Below, piece by piece: positions 29,579-40,623 of a DNA stretch of 64,000 nucleotides; position 1 is the stretch's first letter, and each line of letters opens with the position of its first letter. This DNA comes from Perkinsus marinus ATCC 50983 (lineage: Eukaryota; Perkinsozoa; Perkinsida; Perkinsidae). The stretch lies in assembly GCF_000006405.1 (NCBI RefSeq), contig NW_003202674.1:27755-91754 (forward strand), written 5' to 3'. Below the pieces are notes generated by a model. The model was not told the DNA's origin. It did no database searches and saw only the letters and a program-made list of their open reading frames with translations. The position numbers and the translations under genes are program-made.

Positions 29579-32194
29579 TTACTGTCGAAGGGGGCTATCG
29601 TAGTCACTATCACAGTGCTGGGGTGTGCCCGTGGCCAGAGGTGCGCCCACAGAGGTCTTATTAGAATGCGCATTCTTCCTACTACTACTCGCCCCGATAC
29701 GTGATGCCCTAGCATTGACCATTGGGACCACTCCACTGAGCGATTTGGAAATTATATGGGAACCGCCTTGGGAGGGAGCGTTGAGAGTAGCCATGCTAAA
29801 GTTGTCGCTCTTCGTCGAAAGGCTATCCCTCTTGGGCTCGGCTCCAGGCGGTTCGGTAGCTCTCATGTCCACCGTGGACTCAGCGAGCCCCACGGGGTCC
29901 TCATACTTACTGTCCAACCGCATCCCTTTCTCGTGAGGAACACCATCTCTAATTTCCTTCTGACCGCAACTATCATTCTGGGGTGGGTTTATCAAGCAGT
30001 CTGGAGTCGTCGAGTAGTTGCTCGATTGCATCGCCTCACGCGCAGCGGTGACACTCGCGGGGATTTGCGAAACCAGAACGGAATCTCCTTGGTCGCCTCC
30101 TGAGCCCTGGCTGCCTGCCTGTGTCGGGGCGCGTGTTTCTCCTCTATGAAGACTTTCCGAAATTGCCACGCTTTCCATGAAGTTGCTCGCCAAGGCGGCC
30201 ATGCTAGACCCGAAATTCGAGAAAACACTTTCCGGCTTTTTCGACGTAGCGTTGCCCGGTTGTCCCCCGAGGTGGCCCGTGTCACCAGGGCCCTCTTCGC
30301 TTGAGAATTCTCCAGAAGATGATGACACCGGAGTTGCAACAACATCACTTTCGAGGTGATTGCTGAGTGCCGATCTCAGGTTGACTTTCGAGGCACTGAA
30401 AATATGGTTTTCGCTGTCACTTGTGGTTTCACAACTGTAGTCATCAGCCTGGACCGAACAGACAGGGGGAGACTTTCGCCTCATTTCAAGACTCCCACGC
30501 GGATTGTGGTCTGCCTCCAGAGACTCCTTAAGGAAGGGTCTCGCTGCTGGCCCCCGGGGAGAAAACTCAACGGCTCTATTGCCGAATTTCTTCCCTCTAC
30601 TGCTGCGTTTTAGTGACTTCGACAGAGAGTCGATGAAGAAGCGAGACGCATAATGGCAATATACCGAGTTTAGAGTCTTGCGGGCCACGTGGGATCGTCT
30701 CGGCCCTGCCTTATGGGTCGGCCCCTTCGGGTGAACCGATTTGGGAACCTGCCGGTTGTTCGAGACTTGTCGCTCATCGGCAGCACCAATGGCATCCACG
30801 TTGGATTGGGGCAGTCGACTCAGACCAACAACCAGCGGCATACTGACTAACTGTGGCGGAGTATGGACCCCTTCGGTGACTGCTAGGCCGCCCGAGGGTA
30901 GCTGCTCTGATTGGCTCATCACTGGAGAGCCCTCTCTAGGAGACGATGGTCTCGAATTCTCTACTGGCATCCCTACTGACGTACCCCCTTCCTCCAGCAT
31001 CCCCAATGACGTGTCCCCTTCCTGCGGCATCCCCAACGACGTGTCCCCTTCCTCCGGCATCGCTACTGACGTGCCCTCTTCCTCCGGAATCCCCAATGAC
31101 GTGCCCCCTTCCTGTGTCCTCCCCAACGACGTGCCCTCTTCCTCCAGCCTCCCCAACGACGTGCCCTCTTCCTCCGGAATCCCCAACGACGTGCCCTCTT
31201 CCTCCGGAATCCCCAATGACGTGCCCTCTTCCTCCAGCCTCCCCAACGACGTGCCCTCTTCCTCCGGAATCCCCAATGACGTGCCCTCTTCCTCCAGCCT
31301 CCCCAACGACGTGCCCTCTTCCTCCGGAATCCCCAATGACGTGCCCCCTTCCTCCGGCATCCCTAACGACGTGCCCCCTTCCTCCGGCATCCCCAATGAC
31401 GTGCCCCCTTCCTGCGCCCTTGTTATCATCGTAGAGGACACCGAGGGAGTCCTTTCCGTTGTAATGCCCCCGACCACTGCGGTCGTCTGAGGCGAGGCGA
31501 TACGGTCCTTAACACGCTGGTGATGCTGTATTCGAACCGTATTCTCCCTCTCTGCCGTAGCGCACGCCCTCCGCACCTCCTGAACCCTCAATTCTCTATA
31601 TTGGACATAATGAGCTGCCCAGACATGAGCTTTAGGTTGGTCGCCATGAACATCACCGCTCCTGCGTGGTCGACTGTGACTACCCAGAGGCCGTCCGCGA
31701 CCAGTCGAGGTAGCACTCTTGCCTTCACTCGATGCACGCGACTTGCGACGAGGCTTATGGACCACTAACCTCGGCACAGCTAAAGGCTTATCATAGCAAT
31801 CCCGGCCTCGCTTCGGCATCGTCAATGGGGCCATCTCGGTCTTTACTCCTGGCCGTTGTGATGGCGTCGGAGGAGGTGTTATTGAAGCCTTCTCGCGCGC
31901 CTTTAGAAGACGGCACGTTAAAGCATTCAGGTAGCGGTCGATGACGTCATCCAACCCCCTGAAATTGAATATTCTTGAGTAGACCGATACGAGGGAGAAA
32001 GAAAGAGCCCACCTGGCGTGCTGACATGTGGAGATTATTTCAGGGATTTTACTCTCCTCCAGCCTCCCCATCGACACTCTACTATTGAGGGCCCTCAGGA
32101 TCGACCTCAGGGCAACTCGGAAGGTGGCCTCTGCCTGATGTGGGTGAGAAGTCGCGGTGATTGCCGATTCAGAAATGGCGTCCTTCCTAAACAT
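29579..32194 (-). CDS. 871-aa AT-hook protein with a 10-residue coding minisatellite
   Basis: A single open frame from ATG 32194 to TAA 29579. Residues 1-100 are helical and contain several basic segments (VALRSILRALNSRV). Residues 165-169 are GRGRP, an AT-hook core, in a basic region with further KPRRK and RPRR clusters. About residues 258-412 are 15 copies of a decamer such as EEGTSLGIPE. The C-terminal half is Ser/Gly/acidic and looks disordered. DNA binding in the nucleus is inferred from the AT-hook only. A short alternative C-terminal exon (29458-29560) may be used if a cryptic intron near 29590 is spliced. It follows the KH gene's strand and lies just upstream of it. No family recognised. 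Confidence 0.7.
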   Translation of the reverse strand: MFRKDAISESAITATSHPHQAEATFRVALRSILRALNSRVSMGRLEESKIPEIISTCQHARWALSFSLVSVYSRIFNFRGLDDVIDRYLNALTCRLLKAREKASITPPPTPSQRPGVKTEMAPLTMPKRGRDCYDKPLAVPRLVVHKPRRKSRASSEGKSATSTGRGRPLGSHSRPRRSGDVHGDQPKAHVWAAHYVQYRELRVQEVRRACATAERENTVRIQHHQRVKDRIASPQTTAVVGGITTERTPSVSSTMITRAQEGGTSLGMPEEGGTSLGMPEEGGTSLGIPEEEGTSLGRLEEEGTSLGIPEEEGTSLGRLEEEGTSLGIPEEEGTSLGIPEEEGTSLGRLEEEGTSLGRTQEGGTSLGIPEEEGTSVAMPEEGDTSLGMPQEGDTSLGMLEEGGTSVGMPVENSRPSSPREGSPVMSQSEQLPSGGLAVTEGVHTPPQLVSMPLVVGLSRLPQSNVDAIGAADERQVSNNRQVPKSVHPKGPTHKAGPRRSHVARKTLNSVYCHYASRFFIDSLSKSLKRSSRGKKFGNRAVEFSPRGPAARPFLKESLEADHNPRGSLEMRRKSPPVCSVQADDYSCETTSDSENHIFSASKVNLRSALSNHLESDVVATPVSSSSGEFSSEEGPGDTGHLGGQPGNATSKKPESVFSNFGSSMAALASNFMESVAISESLHRGETRAPTQAGSQGSGGDQGDSVLVSQIPASVTAAREAMQSSNYSTTPDCLINPPQNDSCGQKEIRDGVPHEKGMRLDSKYEDPVGLAESTVDMRATEPPGAEPKRDSLSTKSDNFSMATLNAPSQGGSHIISKSLSGVVPMVNARASRIGASSSRKNAHSNKTSVGAPLATGTPQHCDSDYDSPLRQ
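30957..31421 (-). repeat. 30-bp tandem repeat inside the 871-aa ORF
   Basis: Fifteen in-frame 30-bp units encoding variants of (E/G)GTSLG(M/I/R)(P/L)EE. Units alternate IPE and RLE types in the middle, suggesting expansion by two-unit blocks. Confidence 0.95.
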
Positions 32195-32223
32195 AAATGA
32201 GCTCTCTGGCTAGATAGACTGTG

Positions 32224-33140
32224 TTAGGACGAATACTCGCATGAGCTCTCATGAGTTTTCCGAAGCATCTCGTTGAGTTTCATAAGTATCGTCTCCCGCT
32301 CAACTACCCCTCCAGCGAGGAGGATATGAGCGCCGACTTCCTTCGCCAGCTCTCGGGCAAGCATAGATCGATCTCGACGAGGCGGAGCGAAGGACATCAG
32401 AAGACACACAAACAACTTTGAGAGGCTCCGAGTATTTCTAGAGCTTTATGTTTGGTTTCCTCAGCTGAGCTCAGCAAATTTCTCGTTATAGAGGCTTACA
32501 TGAAAATTTTGGTATAAGTGTATAGCAACCAATTTAATAAACAAGAGCTCCTCCTGCCCATCACGATAACCGTGTTATGTTCTTCCATGATTAAAAACAA
32601 CGCATACCATGCCAACCACAAAGATCCCATGATTGAATTCCACGAGCAAACAGATTCGACAACGTGGTTTACCGCCTCGTAAGTGACCCCCAACATTCAA
32701 GACGATACTCCTCTTATTACAAAGTTGAATAACTCACAGCCTACTAAGATTGAGCTTATCGAAAATTTGCTAGCATACCCCCTTCATCACAAAATCATAC
32801 ACTTGGCGTTTTCTGCACCCGTCTGGTAGCTGTGGAGCGATAACCATATTGAGTACGTTGATGAAACTATGCTGTACATAGTAGTAGCGCTATAGTATAA
32901 AACGCGACTCTCTTCTGTGAGTCATAACAACAAGCAATGCATATGAAGACCACAGGCATCCGGAATTATCAAAATACTGCTGAAGCAACTATCCGGTGGG
33001 CGTCGAGTCTCAAGACGGTATCATCAGCAACACATACCACTCCTTTTGCATTTTCTCGCTCCAGCTCTATAACGATTCTTGGCCTCCTTTTCGGCTTCGG
33101 TTTCGATACCAGAAATGCCTGGACCAAAAATTACAAATTT
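32224..33140. other. Interval with a possible exon only
   Basis: A minus-strand frame (32415-32224) with ARELAKEVGAHILLAGGVVER has coding flavour but no start or neighbours I could connect. The rest is AT-rich with repeat copy 5. Confidence 0.3.
32443..32535 (+). repeat. Dispersed repeat family B, copy 5 (right end lost)
   Basis: TTATGTTTGGTTTCCTCAGCTGAGCTCAGCAAATTTCTC, followed by the AT-rich middle, then unrelated sequence. Confidence 0.7.
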
Positions 33141-33144
33141 TACT

Positions 33145-33257
33145 CAGTGGAGTTTCACGACCGTAATATGAAAATTTTCCGACCTCTGCATAGTGCGAAT
33201 ATCGCGTTTTTCACAGAGTTTTACGCCACTTCACGTACATTAGATGAAACTCCACTG
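33145..33257 (+). mobile_element. MITE-like element, copy 4 (best-preserved ends)
   Basis: A 113-bp element with perfect 13-bp terminal inverted repeats, CAGTGGAGTTTCA and TGAAACTCCACTG, and the family core (TGCATAGTGCGAATATCGCG, TTTTACGCCACTTCACGTA). It has no coding capacity. Confidence 0.85.
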
Positions 33258-33258
33258 T

Positions 33259-33483
33259 TTAGAGAGAGACGCAAGACAACTCGAAAGTTCTTAGGAGCTC
33301 ATATAAGCCTAAACCCGAGCCTCTACTACCGTAAGGATTCCCAAGTCCTCCTCCATCATAGTAGTTGCCATACGGAGTGCCCCCATTGCCAACAGTCGCA
33401 TACGTAGGATAGGCCCTTTTCGTAATAGTGTTCCTCCCACTGCACGTCAAACACTCACCCGTATATCGCTGGAGCGTGCTCAA
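33259..33483 (-). CDS. Gly/Tyr-rich ORF (uncertain exon)
   Basis: The minus-strand frame contains AYPTYATVGNGGTPYGNYYD and GSRGSGLGL. It resembles the Gly/Tyr-rich exon at 15178-15390 and likewise sits next to a MITE copy. No start or full gene could be defined. Confidence 0.25.
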   Translation of the reverse strand: MSTLQRYTGECLTCSGRNTITKRAYPTYATVGNGGTPYGNYYDGGGLGNPYGSRGSGLGLYELLRTFELSCVSL

Positions 33484-33489
33484 TCTGTC

Positions 33490-34480
33490 GCTGGTCTAAT
33501 GCATGTACAGACCCAGCCTGCTCGACGTACACGTATTGGGCGCTGAGACGGAGTTGCATTGATCACAGACATCGAAGAAAACTACCGATATTGATCATCG
33601 GAGCGTGGCGGTTTCGATGGGTCATGCCTTTTACTAAACACATGTAGGAATTCTACTCTTTACTCAATAACAATACTACCTCGCACCGATCGTCCGATCC
33701 GCAGCAGCAGCACTAGCAGAATTTTTCATGGGGGGAAAATTCAACTAACTAAGAGTGACTTCAATATGCGCTGATTGGGAATGTGAAGGGAATAAGAGCA
33801 GTAGAATTGCATGTACTATCCAGCCCACGAGCCCCCAGCTGCACACTCTAGGCATTCTCAGCCAGACTTAAGGAGCGTATTTTTTTCTTAGGCAAATTAA
33901 AAAAATCTGTGTTTCTCGTTAACGAATCAGAGTTTTGAGCTGAAACTTCAACAGGATATACTCATTATCATGGTACATCACATGTTGAGTCGAAACGGTC
34001 ATGTTCGGAACGGTTACTGATATATCATGGCGAGCGAAATAATCACCCCCGCGAACCGTGCAGATTCCTTAGGCAACACAACAGAACCTTAGTCCTAATT
34101 ACATGATTGCCTCTATGGATTATATCATTGATAAGATATTGTTATGTCCCTTTTCATGCGATCGCCCTGAGATATGTAATCCACTCAAACTGTGATAAGC
34201 TAAGCTAGATATTTCCGTGTTTGCAATCATAGATGGATTATTATTAAATCTCTTATCAACTCCTTCATTGCTATGTCAAGTTCCCCTTCCCTAGGGTCAC
34301 AGCAATATAAATATACAATAGACTAACCTGATATTTATTACACATTATTACAAGTCGATTTTTAGTGGAGATAGTGGAAATTTCAAGCGCGCCAAGTTGC
34401 CAACCTTGCCAAGCCCAGGTCTACCACCAATAACGAGTTTCGATTGCCAAAATCGAGATGATGTCGTCCACTCCCCCGTG
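33490..34480. other. Interval with no recognised gene
   Basis: AT-rich, short ORFs only, no repeat family member recognised. Confidence 0.4.
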
Positions 34481-34494
34481 AATAGACACTGAAT

Positions 34495-34565
34495 TCCCCA
34501 AAATTTTCACCAAATTTTCATTTTGTATACCACACATGTGGTTGATCATGTGCATATTTTCCCAC
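34495..34565 (+). repeat. Dispersed repeat family B, right-end fragment
   Basis: CACACATGTGGTTGATCATGTGCATATTTTCCCAC matches the right end of the family. Confidence 0.65.
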
Positions 34566-34873
34566 TCAGCCACCCGAAATAGTAACCGTACCTGATGGCG
34601 AAGACTCAATCGCCATTCTCAATATCGTAAAGCCTTTCCGAAGAGAGTCTCTTCAAGAGACGTAAAATAAAAAATATATTTTTCATATATTAACCAACGC
34701 AACAAACCCTGTTGTAGTCGACACATACTGCTCAGCAGTTCACTTCGATGAAGTAGTACTCGCCAATTCTCAACCACACTAGACCCGTACAGAATTGGCG
34801 TACAATATCATCACAACAGTAATCGTATAAAGGGAATAGAACCAGCAGATTCAACTCGAATCGCTCTTCAACA

Positions 34874-34900
34874 CAGTCACCACCCTTAGGGCGGTGACTG
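34874..34900. promoter_or_regulatory. Hairpin in the 3' region of the V-ATPase c gene
   Basis: CAGTCACCACCC-TTA-GGGCGGTGACTG forms a 12-bp stem with one mismatch, 28 bp after the stop codon of the minus-strand gene. It may influence 3' end processing; this is inference. Confidence 0.35.
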
Positions 34901-34927
34901 ATGTGGTGACAGGATGAGAAAGACGAC

Positions 34928-35553
34928 CTATTGAGGAGCGAACGAGCTGCAGAGGCCAGCGCCCTTCTCAGTAGCAGTGGAGGCAACAACAAGACCAACA
35001 ATGAGACCGTAAAGGCCCAAAGCTTCAGCGAAGATCAAAATCAATATCATCCCCACGAAGAGCTTGGGCTGCTGGGCATTAGCACGAACACCAGAGTCAC
35101 CGACAATACCAATTGCCAACCCGGCGGCTAGGGATGAGAGACCAACAGTAAGACCCGCACCTACCATTGAAAAATCAAAATACTTATACTCTCAGATTTA
35201 CCACTTACCAAGATGGGCATAGCCAGAATACTGGGAATAGGTAGCGGGAGTATCCATTTTACCGTTAATGATAACGGAGGTGATAAGACCGTAGATTCCC
35301 AACACACCTGCCATAACCACAGGGATGATGGAACGCATCACCAGGTCGGGCCTCATCACGCCCATGGAGCAAATACCAACACCAGATTTGGCAGTACCTG
35401 GACAGCAGAGTTGAATCAGACCGACTAAAGATAGGGAAACTCACCGTAGGCAGCGCCGAGGTTGGCGAAACTGATGGCAGCGGTGATACCCATGAAGCCG
35501 AAGAAGGCCGAGCTGGGCTCGCAAGCGGCGAGAGCGGTGGATGCGGCGAACAT
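34928..35553 (-). CDS. ATP6V0C (ortholog-like): V-type H+-ATPase 16-kDa proteolipid subunit c
   Basis: Three exons, 35553-35445, 35397-35209 and 35160-34928, joined in phase through 47- and 48-nt GT-AG introns, give 176 aa (family usually 155-165). Four hydrophobic segments are arranged as two hairpin repeats. The N-terminus ends [13 protein letters not shown], then [20 protein letters not shown], which is characteristic of subunit c. The proton-carrying glutamate is Glu145 in [18 protein letters not shown]. Subunit c forms the rotating membrane ring of the V0 sector, carrying protons across vacuolar and other endomembranes. The extra length is at the C-terminus ([17 protein letters not shown]). 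The neighbour at 35830-36227 is on the same strand, 277 bp upstream. Identification is firm. Confidence 0.95.
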
Positions 35554-35829
35554 GTTAACAATAGCAAGAAAAAACTTCTACTAAAAAGAGACTATTTTCC
35601 GAGGAAATACAAGCCCAACACAAAACTGAATTTTCACAAGAACCATGCATCTATGCAGGTGCTTCTGCAGTTGAGCTCCCGGCTTGCTGAGTATCACTCT
35701 GATGAAAATCTATTGAGACTCAATACCAAAAAACCTACCCCTTCTGAAGAGACTGGTTGAGGTGGTTGAGAATTACGTTCATCATAATCGAGATGGAACG
35801 ACCTGGCAAAAAGGTAAAAACTCCCCGGG

Positions 35830-36227
35830 TTAGCACTGATTCCACCGGCCTTGCTGCCAGTCCTCCTCCACAACGGGAATAGTGTGCATCAGACCTCTCC
35901 ATAGATCTTCACGAGCCGCTGCTGGAGCCAAGCCAACCCCTTCAGAATCTCGCAACGCGACGACAAGACACGAAAAAAGGCGAACGCATCCACCCCTTAC
36001 AGAGGTAGGCCCTATCGGGGAGGCGCAAGAACTTGACGATCTGAATAGTAAAAAATAGACTAAAATGCTCGACAGTCGCGAACCTTTTCTTGCAGGTCCC
36101 TAGTGTTGACATCAGGCACAGGCGTCTCGAGAGAGTGACGACCACGGCGGGAAGGGGCAGCTCCCTGCTGAGTGGTCGAGGAGAAGAAGAACGACTGAGG
36201 GAATTGTGAAGGAACGGCTTGGGACAT
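35830..36227 (-). CDS. 100-aa protein of unknown function, three exons
   Basis: Exons 36227-36084, 36040-36001 and 35948-35830 join in phase across 43- and 52-nt GT-AG introns. The start ATG begins MSQAVPSQFPQSFFF. The N-terminal half is Ser/Gln-rich and probably disordered (TTQQGAAPSRRGRHS). The C-terminal half contains IVKFLRLPDRAYLYSEGVGL and EDLWRGLMHTIPVVEEDW, compact and likely folded. Clean exon phases make this a confident gene although the family is not recognised. Confidence 0.65.
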
Positions 36228-36329
36228 GCCTTGGCGAGCTACGGCTAAAGTGATAAGCTGAATAGTGGAAACGGGATGAACTAATTGAGGAAATGCAAGT
36301 GGTCAAGATTTTCAAGTTAGACACTCACG

Positions 36330-37715
36330 TGGCCCGCAAGACTCTAGACTCGTCGGTCGAATGAGAGCGACGTTAATTAAGGGCAGTAGCCTTAGAGCAG
36401 AAGAACGTGATTGCTGTATCATGTATTGCTCGTTATTAAGGACCGTTTCAATCGACTGGTCGCAATGTTGGTGCAGAGCTCTTCCTCGATCGGTAGAGTT
36501 AGACGGCAAGAGTCTACTGCAGTACCTCGAGGCTGGCGCTCTCCCTCCCCTTTTTCTGTTGACTGGATAAGAGCTGATAAACGTTTCACCTATGGCTCGT
36601 ACAATCTACCATGTCAAACGTGTATAATTTAGTTTCCACTAAAAAAGTTGCAACGACGAAGCTCTTGGAACAGGGGTCGTTTGAAGAAGAAGAGGTCGAT
36701 CGAAGGCCTCTGCCACCTCCTTAAGAGCAGAGAAACGTGATGATCTAATCATGTATTGCTCGTATGATAAGGAACGTTCCGATCGAAAATCAACACGGGT
36801 TCGAAAGGCATTTCAGACTTCTTGGGATTAGGGAACTTGCGGATGAGCCAGACTTCATAAGGCTTAGGCAAGTTAGTCATATCAGTTGATGGGGGTGTCG
36901 GAGTTTAGCAGGAGCCGGTCGATAAATAGTTGGTAACTGGGGGGAAATCCAAGGCTGATAAAAAATATATTTTGAGTCTCGGCTCCAGAATCGATATTGA
37001 AAAATCATCTTCAGAGAATCGGTTCTGGAAATGCCCCCGGAAAAGTTTCCAGAGTCACTTCTGAGCGTGTTGAAAAATGCGTCTGCGCGTTTTTGAAATC
37101 GTTTTTCACATTTCAAAATCGTCTCCATTGATTGCGAGGTGGGACACGATTTTTAAATCCTTTTTCGGAAACGCTTCCAGAATCACTCGTCCATTCGGCA
37201 ACCTGACCAAGGCGTTGTTCTGTAGACCGATTTCGAAACTCAGAGTCTTTTCTAAAATCGCTCCTCACACGTATAATACGATGAACGGCAGAAGTGATTC
37301 AATGAACATGGGGTAAACAAAGGTATCATCACTCACTCTAACTCCGATTGAATCTGCTATGTTCCCGCCCGTTCCTCGGCGGTTTTTTGACTATTTGTCC
37401 AACTGGTTTAAGTAAATGCTCAAGGACTCGTATAACCTACCATGTTAAACGTTGGGCTGATCATCGCATGCCATGATGAATGAGAACGCAGTTCCACAAG
37501 GGAGATGATTCAAAGTATAATCTTACTTTTATATCACATTCCATGTTCTACTACACTGCAACGGTTTCACGCTTAGGCGAGCGAGTATATATACGGATCT
37601 TTGCAGTGTGAAATGGCGAGGACAACGTATACAATTGTTCTTCCACGACTAGTTCCATTTTAGATCGAGTTAACTATGTCCACTCTCTAGGGAGAGTATG
37701 TTCACACAGCGAGGT
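36330..37715. other. Interval with a diverged local duplication, no gene recognised
   Basis: About 36380-36460 and 36715-36795 are similar (GAGCAGA-GAACGTGAT, ATCATGTATTGCTCGT, GATCGA), a degenerate direct repeat about 335 bp apart. No supportable gene. Confidence 0.4.
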
Positions 37716-38036
37716 CAAGCTCATCATTCAACTTATTGCTGCAATACCCGTTAGGGACGCAACAAGCTGCTCCAAACCAAGCTCCTCATAAGCCTAGTCA
37801 AGGAGAGCTCCTGCTGGGTGTCACATTGTCTACTACCGGGTTCTATGTTTATGTATATCTGGGGCCTGGTCAATTCGTGCGAGTTCCTGATCGCCCTACT
37901 CTGTTGTTGGCTGTGAATGATGATGCAAGGCTTGTTAAAGGTATGGAGAGCCATAAGATCTACGAGGTGCTCGCTGCTCTCTTGGAGGAGGCTCGACAAC
38001 CATGGAGTGTCCAAACTCAAGGCTCTCCCTCGATGC
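37716..38036 (+). pseudogene. Partial duplicate of the J-domain gene (exon 1 fragment)
   Basis: About 320 bp nearly identical to 43694-44015 inside exon 1 of the J-domain gene. It encodes the same block (ELLLGVTLSTTGFYVYVYLG) with a few substitutions. It lacks the J domain and diverges after CCCTCGATGCTTC, so it is an unprocessed fragment with no start of its own. Confidence 0.85.
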
Positions 38037-38139
38037 TTCAAAGCTTGTGGTTGGACGGAGTTGAAAGTTTAAAGTCAATCAGTTTTGGTAAATGCCGAGA
38101 AATGCTGTTCTCTCTCATCACTGCATCGTGTTGATGTGA

Positions 38140-39035
38140 AACGCTTCTCGAACGTTGGGTAAACGCTCATCAGCTCATACAATCTCCACGCTGACATACA
38201 AATTGAAATATCCTATAACCGAGCTACTCCTATGCTATTCCAGCTTGAATACGTTCAAACAAGTCAGCTTTCCACAAGTGCCAATCGGTTGTGTTTGGAG
38301 TATGAGAGTCTATCGCCTGTACGACTCTTTATCAACTAGAGAATTTGTGTTTGCCTACAAGCTTTGGTTTCTGTAGTGAGCCTTAGGACGACGACCGCAG
38401 GAGAGAGGGAGACGCGCCAGTGAGGAACCGAAGCCTCAGGTGACGGCTTCTCACCTCGAAAATTTCAAATATCCAATGTCATCGTTCGTCCTAATAGTCG
38501 ATGGACCAGTTCCTATTCTGAACGCTGCCGTTCTAGCTGACCTCATGAGGAGTTTCAACGCCCGATAAGTGATAGAGAGATTAAATCGCGGGGAGCAGGT
38601 GAGCACCATCGCAAGAGCAGGGAAGAGGTAGTTGCGGCATACACGACATTGAGCAGCTGTGTAGTGATGGCACTACTGTCCAGAATGCTGCCGATACAGC
38701 TACTATGTTCAGGGGAAGCCCGAGATCGCGACCTCTTCCTATAGTGGAGCATGGGGGACCATCCACTTCGTTTAGTAGGGAAAGGGAGATACCTCATAAT
38801 TCTATTATAGGGGATTCCTCTTGGTCCTTTAGTGCTTGGGTTAAGTAGAGACTAATGTAGCAATTGTCCTCAGGGAAATGCCATGTTGCCCTGACGATAC
38901 TCTCTACCGGTTATAGGTGCAGGGATGGGGCCTTCTGTGAAGGTGAAGGGGAAAGAATTCGACGGTTGGAGCTGGCATAGTTTGGAAGCATGTCAAGTTC
39001 GAATACGCCGTTGTAGTGGTAGTAATAGAGGAGAA
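38140..39035. other. Interval with no recognised gene
   Basis: Several short ORFs on both strands (for example 38555-38797) but none with recognisable motifs or joinable splice sites. Confidence 0.35.
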
Positions 39036-39039
39036 ATAT

Positions 39040-39108
<69 letters not shown>

Positions 39109-39136
39109 CAGTAGTAGTAGTAGTAGTAGTAGTAGT
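39040..39136. repeat. (TAG)n trinucleotide microsatellite
   Basis: About 97 bp of TAG/GTA repeats with one CAG interruption. It is open in several frames (polyvaline on plus, polythreonine on minus), so the apparent ORFs here are products of the repeat. Confidence 0.97.
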
Positions 39137-39139
39137 ACT

Positions 39140-40300
39140 ACGGCTATCGAGAGTTCTCAAGGGATCGAAGTTTCCATTGCAATTGTGTCCGGCTGACGTC
39201 GTCATGTTCTCGTTGAGCCACGCTTATTCTGAGTATTGTTTTCGTTTTCAAGGGAGTTTCCGCGGCCTGACCGCTGGACCACTCGGGTCGATTGATCCCC
39301 ACAAGCCCTGCTCAGTCGAGTTCTACTACTACTGTTGCTACTACTGATAGATGGTATAACAGGGGCGTATTGATAATACAGTGGTGGATTGTGTCTTATG
39401 AGAAGAGCACATCAGAGCGACGAGAACCCGACAGTAGCAGAGAGAGGCGATCGCCTTAGAGAAGTGGAATTCAGCGCCCTAGGAAATGCAGTGATTACGG
39501 TAAAGTTATTGGACGTTGAGGTTCACGTTATAATCGAACCAGACCATTATTCGTGTAGCAGAAGGAGTCTATGCGGGTGAGGAGGCAGGGCCAGTCACCA
39601 ACACAGAAGGGAACGTCACGGCCCAGGTTCAGATAGACGGGTTCGAGGCTTGCGAATACAAACATTTATGCTTCTGATGCATCGTAACGCTGAACTTATT
39701 ATTATTATGAGGCGTTTACCATTTCTGAGATGGGCGGTATAATATTAGCGTGACGCCTTGGACACGCGCCACGTGGAGCACGTGTTGAGGCTAATCTATT
39801 CGTGTCGCGCATCACGCCGTCACGCCACCTCGCTGGGCTGCACGCAAGTTGCGTGAAAATACAGTTCATACTCCCATGCCACGTGTGACAGGGCACCTCT
39901 CGTCTGTTTCCGAGTCTTCCCATCATCATCATCATCGATTCCCCAGTGCTACGTCCCAATAATTGCGCTGAAGGTGCACCTCCTTTTTTCAACGCACAAG
40001 AAGCAGAGCCTCGGCGAGAGCCATTGCCCCACTGAACTGTCGTTCGCCCTCTCTGATCAGGTTGGGAGCAAATCTCTTCACACATCCAGTAGACGACGGC
40101 CAGCTTGTAGGTCACGGATAGCACGATGAGTGGCGTAGCACACGCTGACGGTGGAGTTTGGTAAGTCTTGCTGTGGCTACTCGTCCCGCTACCTCTGAGT
40201 ATCTTTGATAGTATGAGTCTTCATACCTTGACTAAAATGTGCATTACTGGTACACAGGTTGGTGGTCGTAAGGGATAATGCTGGCAGTATTTTCTCCAAG
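39140..40300. other. Interval with no recognised gene
   Basis: Short ORFs and small triplet runs (CAT at about 39921-39936). The minus frame 40124-39705 is open but shows no recognisable motif. Confidence 0.35.
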
Positions 40301-40402
40301 GTTTGGCTTGCTACCGCTCCACCTCGAATTTATGGTTGTCCTCGTATGATGGTGTGCATGCGTTCAAAAATCCTATAAGCTATACGTGCGTTCGTGAAAC
40401 GC

Positions 40403-40424
40403 CCTGTCTGAGACAGGCTGTCTC
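40403..40424. repeat. S-S'-S odd palindrome chain
   Basis: CCTGTCT-G-AGACAGG overlaps GAGACAG-G-CTGTCTC: two 7-bp perfect stems, each with a 1-nt spacer. Confidence 0.9.
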
Positions 40425-40623
40425 CCACCGGTTCACGCTCCCGTTCGTTTCCTGTAACCGTGATTTGTCCACGAAGCTCAACACGGTGCTTTTATCACTG
40501 GGGACACCTATAGTATTGGCATACAGTGTGTTGTCTGCTTGTCGGAGGGGGCACCATGTAAATTTCGCTCAACCATTTGTGCGCCATGGACCGCCCCTCG
40601 CAATTCCCCTCTTGTAGGAATCT

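Noticed and set aside
30741-31490. 249-aa plus-strand repeat ORF
   Set aside because: Antisense shadow of the 30-bp repeats in the 871-aa minus-strand ORF, which is much longer and starts with ATG.
38925-39347. 140-aa ORF with polyvaline
   Set aside because: The open frame is created by the (TAG)n microsatellite; the minus strand gives polythreonine equally well.
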